Notes under the pieces: model-generated
What the model was told of the DNA's origin: nothing
Seen by the model: the letters and a program-made list of their open reading frames with translations, nothing else
Database searches by the model: none
Translations under genes and position numbers: made by a program
In this document: piece after piece, positions 36,840 to 47,440 of the stretch
How positions within the stretch are numbered: the stretch's first letter is position 1
Layout of the letters: the number at the start of each line of letters is the position of its first letter
Assembly: GCA_050084515.1 (NCBI GenBank)
Contig: CM114274.1
Span: 17,980,001-18,044,000 of the forward strand
DNA: 64,000 nt
Source: Blasia pusilla
Taxonomy: Eukaryota; Marchantiophyta; Marchantiopsida; Blasiales
Reading direction: 5' to 3'

Positions 36840-36985
36840 TTGAGGTGCATGTTGTGTGGGTCTGCTGTAACGCAGCCCGTATGTTGGAGTGTGATGGGTG
36901 TTCTAGGGGTTGGCACATGATGTGTTTGACTCCACGTTTGGATGTTGTTCCTACTAGAAGGTGGGTTTGTCCTCGATGTACTTAG
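36840..36985 (+). pseudogene. G1 PHD finger, C-terminal end of the polyprotein
   Basis: Ligands in order: LRCMLCG (36840-36860), then after a one-base frame change LECDGCSRGWHMMCLTP, and RRWVCPRC followed by the stop TAG at 36983-36985. This is the C4HC3 pattern of a PHD finger (CX2C, CX2C, HX2C, CX2C, with Trp two before the last pair). PHD fingers usually bind histone H3 tails, so it may play the chromatin-reading role that a chromodomain plays in other gypsy integrases. That role is inferred. All eight zinc ligands are present. Confidence 0.85.
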
Positions 36986-37142
36986 GAGAGGTAGATGACT
37001 TGATCTTTGCATGATATGGATTACAGGATGTGCGACTAATGATGGGGCAACCTAGCACCCGGCCTTCGATTCGGGCACCCAAGAAGGTGTATAGCATGTA
37101 GTAGATGTATAGGGCTACCTGGGAGTTAGAGGACCTAACCGA

Positions 37143-37263
37143 TTAGGGGGCGAGTTGTGGTACACTTGTGTTTGTGGATACTCGTCTATGTTATGTATGT
37201 ATGTGAGTATGGTATGTCAAAGCAATGTATGTTGTATGACGATGTGGATTCGCGACGACAATT
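37143..37263 (+). repeat. G1 polypurine tract and LTR-end duplicate ('A unit')
   Basis: ATTAGGGGGCGAG (37143-37154) is the polypurine tract. The next 110 bp, TGTGGTACACTTGTGTTTG to GATTCGCGACGACAATT, is a near copy of 37635-37740, the last 106 bp of the 3' LTR. It sits between the tract and the LTR start, where normally the LTR follows directly. Confidence 0.8.
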
Positions 37264-37740
37264 TGTCATGACCATACGGATTATGTCGTAGAATATGGTG
37301 TGCTAGTAGAGGCCATTCCTTATGTAGGACCGTAGTGGATTGGTAGAGATGCGGTTCCATACATAGGGTTGGGGGTTACTCAGTTGGGGGTGACTTTCCC
37401 AAAGAGGGCCCGCTCTTAGGTTGGAAGATATAAGGTGGAGTGCACTCAAAGAACGTCAGTTCTTTGAGTTGAGCCCTGTATGCGTTGGGAGTTAGCCTTG
37501 GTAGTGAGTAGAGCTCTTGGCTATGGTGTTTCCCGCAAGCTTCGACCTAGATTCTCCCATCGTGGAGTGGGTTTGGCTCGATTGTATGTGATTGTAAACG
37601 TGTTTTATGACAGTAGGTCTTTCACGCATTTCAAGTTGTGGTACACTTGTGTTTGTGGATACTCTCGTCTATGTTATGTATGTATGTGAGTATGGTATGT
37701 CAGCGATGTATGTTGTATGACGATGTGGATTCGCACGACA
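37264..37740 (+). repeat. G1 3' LTR
   Basis: 477 bp, TGTCATGACC...TCGCACGACA. TATAAGG lies at 37429-37435, and a 9-bp hairpin TCAAAGAAC/GTTCTTTGA at 37446-37467 is just downstream, near the expected transcript start. The terminal block 37635-37740 is duplicated upstream of the LTR. Confidence 0.9.
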
Positions 37741-38499
37741 TATTGAACATCAATCTGCATGCCTCGCCAACAATCCTATTTTTGGAGCAAACTGTACGTC
37801 CGCTTCACTCCAAAGTGATCTAACTCCTCGTGGGCATGCTGCACCAAACATGTTCTTTACAAAGGATAAGGCACTACGCGTACTCTATCATCCTCCCAAA
37901 CTTGTAACACATGCATCTCCTCCCAAAGGAATCGTCAGGCTCTTGAAGGATCCGATCCCGCTCTCTAGTATCTACCCTGCGTGCGACGCTACCAAGATAC
38001 ATGTACTCCAAGACTACTCTATCCTTGTGAATATCTTGGCAGCATGTCGCCTCCTCACCGATCTCTAGATCTAAGGGCTTTCCATTAGACCTTGCCATCA
38101 AAGTCTCCACACTCTAGCTCTCCCTAGCCAACAAGCCCAAATAGGCTAATGTATGCTATCCAACCACCATCTCCTCATCATTGTCTTAATGCCAATGAAC
38201 TCCAATCGCATCTCGCTGACTCGGGCATGGGTTACAACTTAAACCATATAATTCCACTTTATTGAGCGTCCCATGTCAATGTGTCACTTGAAACTCATAC
38301 TCATGCAACAATAGAGGCCACTTGGCAAGCTTTCCTGTAAGCTTGTCAAACTCCATCAACCAATTAAGTGATCGATGATCAATAATGATGGTAGAGGGAT
38401 TTCTGAATAAATAACACACGAAATGTGCGATAGCCCACTATGTAGCCAAGCACTCACCCTCATACGAGCTATACTTTGCCTCTACAACTTTTTTCAAGC
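37741..38499 (-). pseudogene. G0 RNase H end, linker and integrase zinc domain
   Basis: Minus-strand translation gives YSSYEGECLA (about 38470), then WLMEFDKLTGKLAKW-like and DYDFQV..VTH linkers with stops. The integrase HHCC start HAHEELDHFGVKRTYSLLQK lies near 37790-37850, followed by WRGMQIDVQ running into the G1 target site. Confidence 0.85.
38496..38499. other. Target duplication AAGC, left copy (G2)
   Basis: AAGC at 38496-38499 and at 46503-46506 flank G2. One copy fits the uninterrupted G0 RNase H codons. Confidence 0.75.
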
Positions 38500-39010
38500 T
38501 ATCACGTCTTTTAGGATAGATCAGCGAGATCTCATAGAGCGCCTTCGGAGATATTGTGGGACAGCCTCATGAGGTCGAGGAGGACCTGCTGAGGCCACGG
38601 ATAACCACAGAGAGGAGGTTTCTCCTTTGTTTCGGCTCATTTGGAGCCATATATAGAAACTTACTATTTTTGGTAAGTTTTCATTTGGAATATAGTTGCC
38701 TTTCCACTTTGGGAAGTGGCCCTTGATCCGCTATAGTAGGTCAAGAGGCAAGGAGGTGATCTACGAGGATACGTTATCAAGGAGAGAGCTTGGGAGAGGG
38801 AAGGGGGTATACCTCCAAGAGAGAGAGAGTTTGAGAGCTCATTCTCTCTTTGTTGAACCTCTTGGCATGAGGCGGCCGAGCTATGGTCCTCCTTGCCTTG
38901 TGTGTGTAACCCAAACCTCTCATTAGGAGAGTGGGTTTGGTTTGATATGAGAGAGAGTGTGCACACCATGAAGAGCTTGATATGAGATGTGATAAAGAGA
39001 TTTCATCGAT
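38500..39010 (+). repeat. G2 5' LTR, missing its terminal block
   Basis: Matches 45874-46375. TATATA at 38650-38655 is followed by a perfect 8-bp hairpin AAACTTAC/GTAAGTTT (38657-38680). The terminal block that starts TTGGAGATATTTTGG in the 3' LTR is absent here. Confidence 0.88.
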
Positions 39011-40080
39011 TTCCACGACTTCCAGAAACGCCCGGGTGAGAGTTTGCGTGAGGCCTACACTCGCTTGCGCTGGTTGATTAACGTCACTCAGGGAGTGACA
39101 GAGTCCCAGTCTATCTAGTTATGGTACGCGATGTTGGACTGAACCGTGCGGACATGTGTGTGTGAGGGGTGCTTCTTATGAACGAACACCTCACCTACGT
39201 TGAGAGATGTTTGTAGGACCGCCGAGAATATTGAGCGCAACATGGTGGAGGAGAGCGTAGCCACCATAAGGGTAGTCATGATTGCCTACACCACAAGTGC
39301 AGCAATGTGGATTCTGAGATAGGTCTGTGGCACCATGAGCTCAAGGAGGATACCGGGAGGCCGTGCCACAAAGACGTGCACCTTCGTATGTGGCGATTAT
39401 TTGTTGGGCATGAGGTGGAGCCCATCATGAGCGCGATTGCACTCTTCAGGGTCATGGACACGTGCCTCAGCATGAAGGAGGAGATGGGGCTACACGAGGG
39501 GGCTATCAACATGATTGTTGTCAAAGGTAAGGTAACACACGCGCCAGCTATTTTAGCCTACATCCTGAGTTACGTCCGGACTGAGGGCCAGAGAGGGCAC
39601 TAGAGCGAGTTGCCCATCCAGGTGGGCCTAGAGGTCGTGCACCAGGTGGTCCTATTGGGGGACAAGGAGTTGGATTTTCCTGAGGGGGTGGTGGATTTTC
39701 CCATGGAGAAGGTAGAGTCCCACCACCTAGACACGTCCAGGGAGATGCTAGGCGTGAGGTTGGGATGGCTACTCAAATACAACAGCTAAAGCAGCAGATT
39801 GCAAATACACCGTTGAGGTTACCAGATGCCAGATCTGTGGCATCGACGTCTTATGGAGCAGACGGAGATATGGAGGATCCTGGCTGGATGTGCGCGACTA
39901 TTCAGTTGGAGGCAGCCGTAATTGTTACACGTGGAGCCGCCGTAGAGTTGGATCCCCAGAGAGGGGAAGCCAAGAAACATACCAGGCTTCCTCAGTCTTT
40001 CACATTATCCGAGGTGATGAGGACCCCATCGATGGGTCGTGATCATCATTCTCGAAGAGTTGATGTTGTTGATGAGTAGG
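39011..40080 (+). pseudogene. G2 gag remnant
   Basis: Opens with ESLREAYTRLRWLINVT, matching the G1 gag stretch SLREAYTRMQRLISI. Later pieces (39765-40079) start MATQIQQLKQQIANTP, a short coiled-coil-like run, and AAVELDPQRGEAKK. Zinc knuckles are not recognisable. Many stops. Confidence 0.65.
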
Positions 40081-40091
40081 CACGGAGGGCG

Positions 40092-41180
40092 ATGGGAGAA
40101 GCAAGTACCACGACTCCTATGGCTGATGCTCAAGAGGAGCATGTGTCCAGCACAATGTTGGGGGCGGCCACGATGGTGGATCAAGCTCTGCTATTTTCTG
40201 CTTCTGATGTTATGACGTTGGGAGGTACGCTCGCCGAGGTCAGGCTGGTCGCTACGCTATGTGAGCGTGGAGATGGTGTTCCTACATCACGTTCACAGGT
40301 GATTGCAGAGGAGGTGATGGACCTGCCCTTGGAGCCGATGCTCAGGCCGTCCACCTCAGATTCATGGCAGGTTGCGGCTGCTATGATGGCGGAGATGCCC
40401 GCTAGACCCACGATAGAGCGTGTCAAGAGTGCTCATGGAGTTGTATTGTTGGATAATCGAGGAGAGGTCTTTCAGTTGGTGAGTCCAAGAGGTAGCGTTT
40501 TTAGTCCGCAGCGTGTCCAGTTGATTCGGGAGCGCAACCCCTAATGTTGGGGAAAGCGGCATTCAGAGGATTGGGCTTGACGAGAGCCGATGTGGAGCGT
40601 TTTCCTTTCAGGATATAGGCATCCTTGGGTGGAGCGAGTATTATACCGTTTATCATCTGACATGAGGTCATGGTGAGGATTCGCCCAAGACATCCTACAG
40701 ACGAGTCCGTGGTGCGAGCCAAGACGATTGTGACCGATGCACAGTCCTATAGTGTCTTAGTTGGTGGAGCAGTGTTGTACCCGATGGGATTTTCCTTGGA
40801 TTACTGGGAGAATTCAGCGTCCTACAGACCAGGATGGTAGTCCGGTGATGGACGACTTTGTTCATTTCCCGTTCGATTCACATGTGGAGTGATTGAGCAA
40901 CGGCCAAGAGAGATGGTGACTTTAGCAGCATTTAGTAGCGCAATCACGTGACCTTTTGATTTAATTGAGGGGCATTTCCATGGAGAGGACATCCTCGCAC
41001 TTGACACTTCCAGGGAGAGGAGTGTTTTGGTAGCCGCATCATTCCGTGGAGTAGAGGTACCACTATGGGGCTTGAGTGGAAGCTCCGACGTTTATGTGAT
41101 GCGTACGTGTAGACAACATGGAGTGCGGCGTTTGCACTAAAGCGTACCGGGTCAGAAGGACTTGAGGTAGCCTTGAGTGC
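40092..41180 (+). pseudogene. G2 protease region and following linker
   Basis: The open part 40092-40544 has WQVAAAMMAEMPARPTIERV and VVLLDNRGEVFQLVSPRGSV, parallel to G1. At the active site (about 40520) the Asp-Ser-Gly is lost (LIRERNP against LLDSGAQP in G1). SYSVLVGGAVLYPMGF follows near 40752. The protease of this copy cannot be active. Confidence 0.75.
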
Positions 41181-41189
41181 AACTATGAC

Positions 41190-42190
41190 CCCTTTGGACA
41201 CCACACCGATTGTGTGGCGTATCTCAGAGGAGGGTATTCGCGTGTTGCATCTCTTTGGAGGGATCAACACTGGCTTAGCTGCTGTTTTGCATGGAGGAAT
41301 GCACGTGCACCGGTACCTATATGTTGAGATCGATGATGTTGTGAGGCGCGCTTCATTTCACCATTCGGCGTAGTTACACCTCCGATTTCCCAACCTATTG
41401 TCTACGTCTCCCATCCAGGGGTACTAGAGTTCCCTACCGAGAGATATTTGATTGTTGGAGGAACATGACTTGGAGTGGGTAGGGACCATAGATTTGGTCA
41501 TTGCTGGTTGGCTGTGTCAAGGCCAATTGAGTGTTGGATGAGGTAGCGGGTTAGTTGGCTCTCAATGTAGGTTATTTTGGGAGATGATGCGAATCTTGCG
41601 ACATTTACAAGAGCATCAGTCTCCTTCTCCAGCATACATTATGGAGAATGTGCCGATTTTGGGCGATTCGAGGTTCCGCGTGGTGATGAGTGCACATCAG
41701 GTGCGTTCATGGATCGGTCCGATAGTGTTATTTGATGCGGCAAGTGAAGGTTCATGAGCACATCACCCGCATCTTTGGTTCACTAACTTGGTGCCACATG
41801 AGGTTTTGCGAAGGGCGTATGCAAGAGTGGAGCGTCCCTCCCATTTATTGGTGGATTCTATTATGGATCCAGATCGTCGATCATAGGAAGTACGACAAAA
41901 TGATCAACCTCCGTTGATTGTGGTCAACAAGATTGGCATGCCACGAGAAGCCTTTCCCACATTGATGAGTTTTTCTGCTTCCTATGCATTATAGGAGGCC
42001 AGACTTGGCTTGATTTGGGATGAGCAGGTACAGCGGTTGGTGGAGCGCAACGCCGATGAGTGAGAGCAAGCGATGGGATTCCCCACAGGAGTGACGATAA
42101 TACCATCACTATCAAAGGCATCACGATGTCATGTCTTGGGTTAGGCGATGGATCGGACCTGAATTGCTTGACATGGATTTTCAGTTTTGG
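41190..42190 (+). pseudogene. G2 C5-cytosine DNA methyltransferase domain
   Basis: Motif I VLHLFGGINTGLAAVL (41242-41289) is complete, followed by HRYLYVEIDDVVRRAS. Motif IV reads IDLVIAGWLCQGQ: the catalytic Cys (41515-41517) is kept, but the preceding Pro is Leu (CTG, one C-to-T step from CCG). Motif VI YIMENVPILGD has Glu-Asn-Val at 41644-41652, then VRSWIGPIVLFDAAS, motif IX-like PHLWFTNLVPHEVLRRAYAR, and the end AMGFPTGVTIIPSLSKASR near 42070-42120. It is the best reading of the whole domain in this window, interrupted by a few stops and a frame change. It resembles the DNMT3/DRM layout, with GFP and the final LG motif at the end. Confidence 0.85.
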
Positions 42191-42829
42191 AGTAGTTGAG
42201 CAACGTCGTTTGAGGTTGTGACAGATCACAACTGTTGCGTTGGTGAACCCCATGCCTACCAAGATGGCTGAGGTTGTGGATGGGGGCAAGATCTGAGGAG
42301 ATCGACACACCAGGGATGATTGGTAGAGATACCCTTGGACTTCTTGGGATGGTTTGCAAATACGCCAAGAGATGATAGCCACAACATCAAGCGTGGTTCC
42401 GTGTACTGCACGTGGAAATCAAAGTTTGCAGTTGGTTGTAGGGGAGCCGCCGAGTTCTGTTGTCCGAGACACGGTTGCACCAAAATCACCACCAACACCC
42501 ACGTTGGAGAGTCCTATCGTAGTCACGATGGAGACTTGGGAGCCAGATATGGTTTCTAAGTTGACAAGAGGAGAGCGGCGTCAGATACACCAGTTTCTTA
42601 GGAGTTAGAGGAGTTTTTTTGCATTTAGCATGCATGATTTGGGTACGCTAAAGGGTCCAAGTATCCGCATTGAGTTGTCGAGCAACATGCCAATCTTTTG
42701 ACAATCCTACAAGTACAATGACATGGAGAGGGATCTGATTTAGAGTAGGAGCCATGACTTGGTTGGAACAGGACTAGTAGAGATGTTGCATGGAGAGTAT
42801 GCATCTCCCACTGTCATGCCTGCCAAGAA
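42191..42829 (+). other. G2 linker between methyltransferase and reverse transcriptase
   Basis: Alignable with G1 33691-34199 (for example GPSIRIELSSNMPIF, then HGEYASPTVMPAKKDVH). No catalytic motif. Confidence 0.55.
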
Positions 42830-44110
42830 GGATGTGCATTGCAACTAGATGGATAGACGGATGTGTGGAGATTACCGACCTATCAATAGGCAGATGAAGT
42901 CCAATAGGTTTGCCATGCCCACACTTGAGGAGATCTTTGATGCTATTGGACATGCAGATATCTTTGGTTTGTTAGATCTTCGAGCCACATACCATAAGCT
43001 GCCCATCGGATTGGAGAATAGGCAGAAGACAACATTTGGGGCATTGATCCTCACGGGAAGGATTATTTGTACTAGTGGCGGTCCTTATGATTTGGGTTAA
43101 AGAATGCCCCGACTGAGTTTCTGAAGGTCATGGATAGGATCGTGATAGGTCTGGATTTTTCTAGGTATTATATTTATGACATCGTAGTTTTCAGCGCCAC
43201 GGTTGAGGAGCAAGAGTGACATCTACAAGAGGTATTCCGACGAGTGCAGTTACATGGGCTGAAGCTACATGGGTTGAAGCTACATCCAAGCAATTGCAAG
43301 TTCTTCTACGACCATATTGAGTACTTGGGTCATACCATATATCTAGGTGGCCTTGGTGTGCAGCACATGAAGGTAGAGGCTATTTCATGCATTCCACACC
43401 CTACAGATGTGAGTCGAGCTCGTGCATTTATGGGATTGGCCAACTTCTATCAACGATACGTCAAGGGCTTTTGTTTGATTGCAAAGTTGTTGACCTTGCT
43501 AACCAAGCTGGATCAGGAGTGGCACTGGGGGGATGAGCAACGGAGAGCATTTCAACTGCTCAAGGATAGATTGACGTCCGCATCCATATTGAGGAGATCG
43601 ATCAGGGGACAACCTTTCCAATTTCATATCAATTGGAGCATGTTGGGGTTTGGAGCCGTGCTCATCCAGCATGACAATGATGGTAGAGAGTTTGTGGTGG
43701 CTTATGCTAGTCACTCGAATAACGCTGCAAAAGCAAAGTATAGCTCGTATGAGGGTGAGTGCTTGGCTGCAATGTGGGCTATCGCGCATTTCAAGTGTTA
43801 TCTATATGGAAATCCCTTGACCATTATTATTGATTATCAGCCACGTAAGTGGTTGATGGAGTTCGACAAGCTTAGTGGGAAGCTTGTGAGGTAGGCTCTT
43901 TTGTTCCAGGAGTATGACTTCCAAGTGGTGCATAGATCTAGGATGCTCAACCACGATGCAGATGGTTTGAGCCATAATCCATGCTCGAGTCAGCGAGATG
44001 CGACTGGAGCTCATTGGCATGGAGAGATTGATGAGGAGTTGGTGTCAGGATGGCATGCGTCAGTCTATTTGGGCTTGTTGACTTGGAGAGCCAGATTATT
44101 GAGACTTTGA
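42830..44110 (+). pseudogene. G2 reverse transcriptase and RNase H
   Basis: RRMCGDYRPINRQMKSNRFA and FDAIGHADIFGLLDL open the domain (42849-43100). The catalytic box reads YIYD in place of Tyr-Ile-Asp-Asp (about 43170), so an active-site Asp is lost. 43244-43894 is open: LHPSNCKFFYDHIEYLGH, AFMGLANFYQRYVKGF, FHINWSMLGFGAVL, YSSYEGECLAAMWAIAHFK. One TAG at 43892 then DADGLSHNP. A short in-place triplication of GGGCTGAAGCTACAT-like codons occurs at 43255-43280. Confidence 0.92.
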
Positions 44111-44199
44111 TGGCGAGGTCTGATGGAGAGTTATTAGATCCTGAGGCATGTAAGGAGACAAAAAGTGGCTAAGACATTCATGATGATGGAGTAGTCTTG

Positions 44200-45455
44200 G
44201 AGTACCTGCATACTGGCAGTACCGCGAGCATAGTGGGTGCTAGAGAGCGAGATTGGATCCTACAACAGATGATTCCGGTGGGAGGGGACACATGTGTTGC
44301 GAGTGTGGGAGGATGGTAGAGTATGTGTAGTGCCCTATCCTTCATACAGAGCGTGTTTGGTGCATCATGCCCACGAGGAGTTGAGTCATTTTGGAATGAA
44401 GCGGACGTATAGCTTGCTCCAAATATAGTATTGGTAGCGAGGCATGTAGACTGACGTTCAACAGTCTGTTGCCAAATTCATGGTGTGTGATAGGGTTCAT
44501 GCATTGTTCAATGCTCGGACTCCACAGTTGCATCCACTTCCGATCATGGGTTTAGGTTATAGATGGAGTTTGGATTTTGTAGAACCTTTACCTTTGACGG
44601 AGCGCCAAACTCGTTATGTGTTGTGATGGTCGAGCATTTCTCGAAGTGGATAGAGTTGGTTGCATTTCCTGACAAAGCGAGTGAGGGAGTAGCATATGCC
44701 TTCCTTGATCAAGTGTTGAGTCTTTACGGTGTACCAATTGAGGTGTTGACAGACCAGGGTACGAAGTTTCACGGGGAGTTTCAGGCCTTGTGTGATTAGG
44801 CGCTGATCGACCACCGCATTACTTCTCAAGATTATCTTGAGATGGATGGACTAGCAGAGAGGGTTGTGTAGACAATGAAAGAAGATTGCGCAAGTATGGA
44901 TTGCAGAGAAGTCACTTAGGAGATAAGGACCTCAAGTTCCCGTGGTTGGCGATGGAATACACATTCTGCACGTAGACATCCTTAGCGTCTTTCTCTCCGT
45001 ACTTTCTACTTTATGGCCGAGAGTCGGATTTACCTGCGGCCATTCGTTAAGATGATGGTGAGATTTTGAACCTTGATGACCCTGATGTATGGATGGAAGC
45101 CTGTTCTCAAAGGACTGAGTTGTTTCAGAGAGTAATGTCCAGAGCGTTTGAGAACTTGACGATTGCGTAACATCGGGATACGTTGAGGTATGCGTCCATT
45201 CGGGGAGGTGGTTATTGACCTACTATCCGGAGGTTTCATCAGGGAGACTATATCTACTTGCAGTAGACGGCACCCACGACATTGGATGTAACTACATGAT
45301 GCACCATCTTGAGAGTGCTGAGGTTTTGCCATATGGTGTTCTCTTACTGGAGGGACGCGATGGTATGGTTTGGAAGAACCATGTCTGTAATTTTGCGCCC
45401 TGTCACTTTCCTAACATTGACAGTGCAGTTGATCTAAGCTTAGTAATAGTTCCTG
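44200..45455 (+). pseudogene. G2 integrase
   Basis: HHCC finger HAHEELSHFGMKRTYSLL (about 44365), with one finger Cys replaced by Phe (KFMVC against RCMVC in G1). Core pieces are VMVEHFSKWIELVAFPDK, EVLTDQGTKFHGEF and MDGLAERVV. The C-terminal part has ASIRGGGY, FHQGDYIYLQ and MVWKNHVCNFAPCHFPN. Stops include TAG at positions where G1 has Trp or Gln. Confidence 0.88.
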
Positions 45456-45610
45456 TAGGTTTGCGATGTATGTTGCGTGGTGCAGCCACGAGGCTAGTCT
45501 GTGATGGATGTTCGAGAGCATATGGCATGTTTGACACCACCTCACTAGGATTACTCAAGGATGATGGATGTGTCCAAGATGTACATAGAGTAGGTAGTTC
45601 TAGATTCTGA
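45456..45610 (+). pseudogene. G2 PHD finger remnant
   Basis: LRCMLRG, LVCDGCSRAYGMF and, later, a single Cys. Of the eight zinc ligands the second Cys is Arg, the His of GWH is Gly, and the following Cys is Asp, so the fold is lost while the frame stays open to the stop at 45608. Confidence 0.8.
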
Positions 45611-45750
45611 CTTGTATCTATGACATGGATGACAAGAAGGTCAATAACGATGGGGCCACATGAGCACCCGACCTTTATTGTCAGAGAGATGTATGTCATG
45701 GTAAGTAGGGATAGATGGCTATCTGGAGTTAGAGGGACCTAACCACCAGC

Positions 45751-45873
45751 TAGGGGGGCGATTGGAGATATTTTGGTACTTCTCATCTTGTTGTTTGCAT
45801 GCCATGAGTTAGCATGGGATTGTGTGTATTTATGTGCATGTTTGGTGATAACAATGTGTATGCGCACGACAAC
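45751..45873 (+). repeat. G2 polypurine tract and LTR-end duplicate ('A unit')
   Basis: TAGGGGGGCGA (45751-45761) is followed by 112 bp starting TTGGAGATATTTTGGTACTT and ending GCGCACGACAAC. This block is a near copy of 46376-46502, the last part of the 3' LTR. Confidence 0.8.
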
Positions 45874-46502
45874 TATCACATCTTTTAGGATAGATCGGCG
45901 AGATCTAGTAGAGCGCTCTCAAAGATACTGGAGGACAGCCTCAAGAGGTCGAGGATGACCTACTGAGGCCACGGATAACCTGAGAGATCAGGCTTCCCCT
46001 TCGTTTCGGTTCATTTGGAGCCATATAGAGAAATTTACTATTTTTAGTAATTTCCATTTGTAATATAGTTGACTTTCTACTTTGGAAAGTGTCCCTTGAC
46101 CCGCTAGAGCAGATCAAGAGCCAAGGAGGTGACCTGCAAGCATAGGTTACCGAGGAGAGAGTTTGGGAGAGGGAAGGGGGTATACCTCCAAGAAAGAGAA
46201 GCTGATTCTCTCTTTGTTAAACCTCTTTGCATGAGGCGGCGGAACTATGGTCCTCCTTGCCTTGTGTGTGTAATCCAAGCCTCTCATTAGGAGAGTGGGT
46301 TTGGTTTGACATGAAAGAGAGTGCACACCATGGAGACCTTGGTGTGAAATGTGACAAAGAGAGTTCATTGATTTATTGGAGATATTTTGGTACTTCTCGT
46401 CTTGTTGTTTGGATGCCATGAGTTAGCATGGGATCTTGCATGTTTATGTGTATATTCAATGATAGCAATGTATGTTGTGTAGCGATTTGTATGGCCACAA
46501 CA
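45874..46502 (+). repeat. G2 3' LTR
   Basis: 629 bp, TATCACATCTTTTAGG...GGCCACAACA. A CATATAGAGAAATTTAC promoter/hairpin region lies at about 46021-46050, and the terminal block 46376-46502 begins TTGGAGATATTTTGG. Confidence 0.9.
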
Positions 46503-47440
46503 AAGCGACTAGCATAAACCACCATGACCTCTCTACCCTCATCATCATGATGGGTGAGCATTGCTCCAAGCCTCAATTAACATACTCCAATCTCGATGCA
46601 ATGGGAAAGGACGTCCCTTGATAGATCTCCTTAGTATGGACGCAGATATCAACCTATCCTTGAGTAGTTGAAATGCTCACTCCTGCTCATCCCCCCCAAT
46701 GCCACTCATGATCCACCTAGATCACCAAGATTAGTGCCTTTGCAATCGAACTAAAACCCTTGACGTTCCGTCGATAGAACTTTGCCAATCCCATGAATGC
46801 ACCAACTCGACTTACATCTTTAGGACTTGGAATGCCTGAGATAGCCTCTACCTTTTTCTTCTGAATACTAAGGCCACTTGGTTATATTGGATGATCCAAG
46901 TACTCAATCTAGTCGTAGAAGAACTTTCACTTTCTTGGATGTAGCTTCAGTCCATGTAATTGCAATCATCGAAACACCTCCTCTGGATGTCGCTCATGCT
47001 CTTCAATCGTGATGCTAAAAACTATGATATCATCAATCATCAATATAACACCTCGCAAAATCTAGACCTGCCATGCAAGATCCTATTCATGACCCTTTGA
47101 AACTCTGCGGGGGCGTTCTTTAACCCAAGTGGTAAGAACCGCCACTCGTACAAACAATCCTTCCTGTGAGGATCAACGTCCCAAAATTTCATCTTGTGGC
47201 TGTCTTCCAAATCTGATAGGCAACTAATGTTAGGTGGCTCAGAGATCTAAAGAATTGAAGACCTTTGCATGCCCAATAGAATCAAAGATCTCCTCAAGAG
47301 TGGGCATAGCATACCTATCGGACTTTGTCTGCCGATTGATAGGCTGCTAGTCTCCACATATCCGCTAATCCGTCCAATTGCCATGCATATCCCTCTTGGT
47401 GGGGATGACAATGTCAGATGTATACTCTCCATATTACATC
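46503..47440 (-). pseudogene. G0 RNase H start and reverse transcriptase
   Basis: Minus strand: RRMCG/DYRPINRQ near 47340, GNRxKTT-like near 47200, and a catalytic box CYIDD near 47050 followed by an inserted TGATGAT duplication. Then VVFSITIEEHERHP, FMGLAKFYRR and RLGAMLTHHDDEGREVMVVYASR (46520-46590) up to the G2 target site. Confidence 0.85.

Larger units (their letters stand above)
28847..37740 (+). mobile_element. G1: Ty3/gypsy element encoding a DNA methyltransferase and a PHD finger
   Basis: Boundaries TGTCATGACC (28847) and GCACGACA (37740) lie between TATT copies, inside the G0 integrase. Internal order: leader, gag with two zinc knuckles, protease, C5-cytosine methyltransferase, reverse transcriptase, RNase H, integrase, PHD finger, polypurine tract. 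The two LTRs share their first 267-269 bp with about 4 percent difference, so this is the younger of the two inserts. The 5' LTR loses similarity after 29113. Several frameshifts and stops lie in gag, protease, methyltransferase and integrase, while the reverse transcriptase/RNase H frame 34534-35511 is fully open. Not autonomous as it stands. Confidence 0.95.
38500..46502 (+). mobile_element. G2: second Ty3/gypsy element of the same family, nested in G0
   Basis: Starts TATCACGTCTTTTAGG and ends GGCCACAACA. The same domain order as G1 is visible, but the LTRs differ at roughly one base in ten, so it is older than G1. The leader and the first half of gag are missing: the 5' LTR (to about 39010) joins directly to a sequence matching mid-gag of G1. 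Stops and frameshifts lie throughout. Confidence 0.93.
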
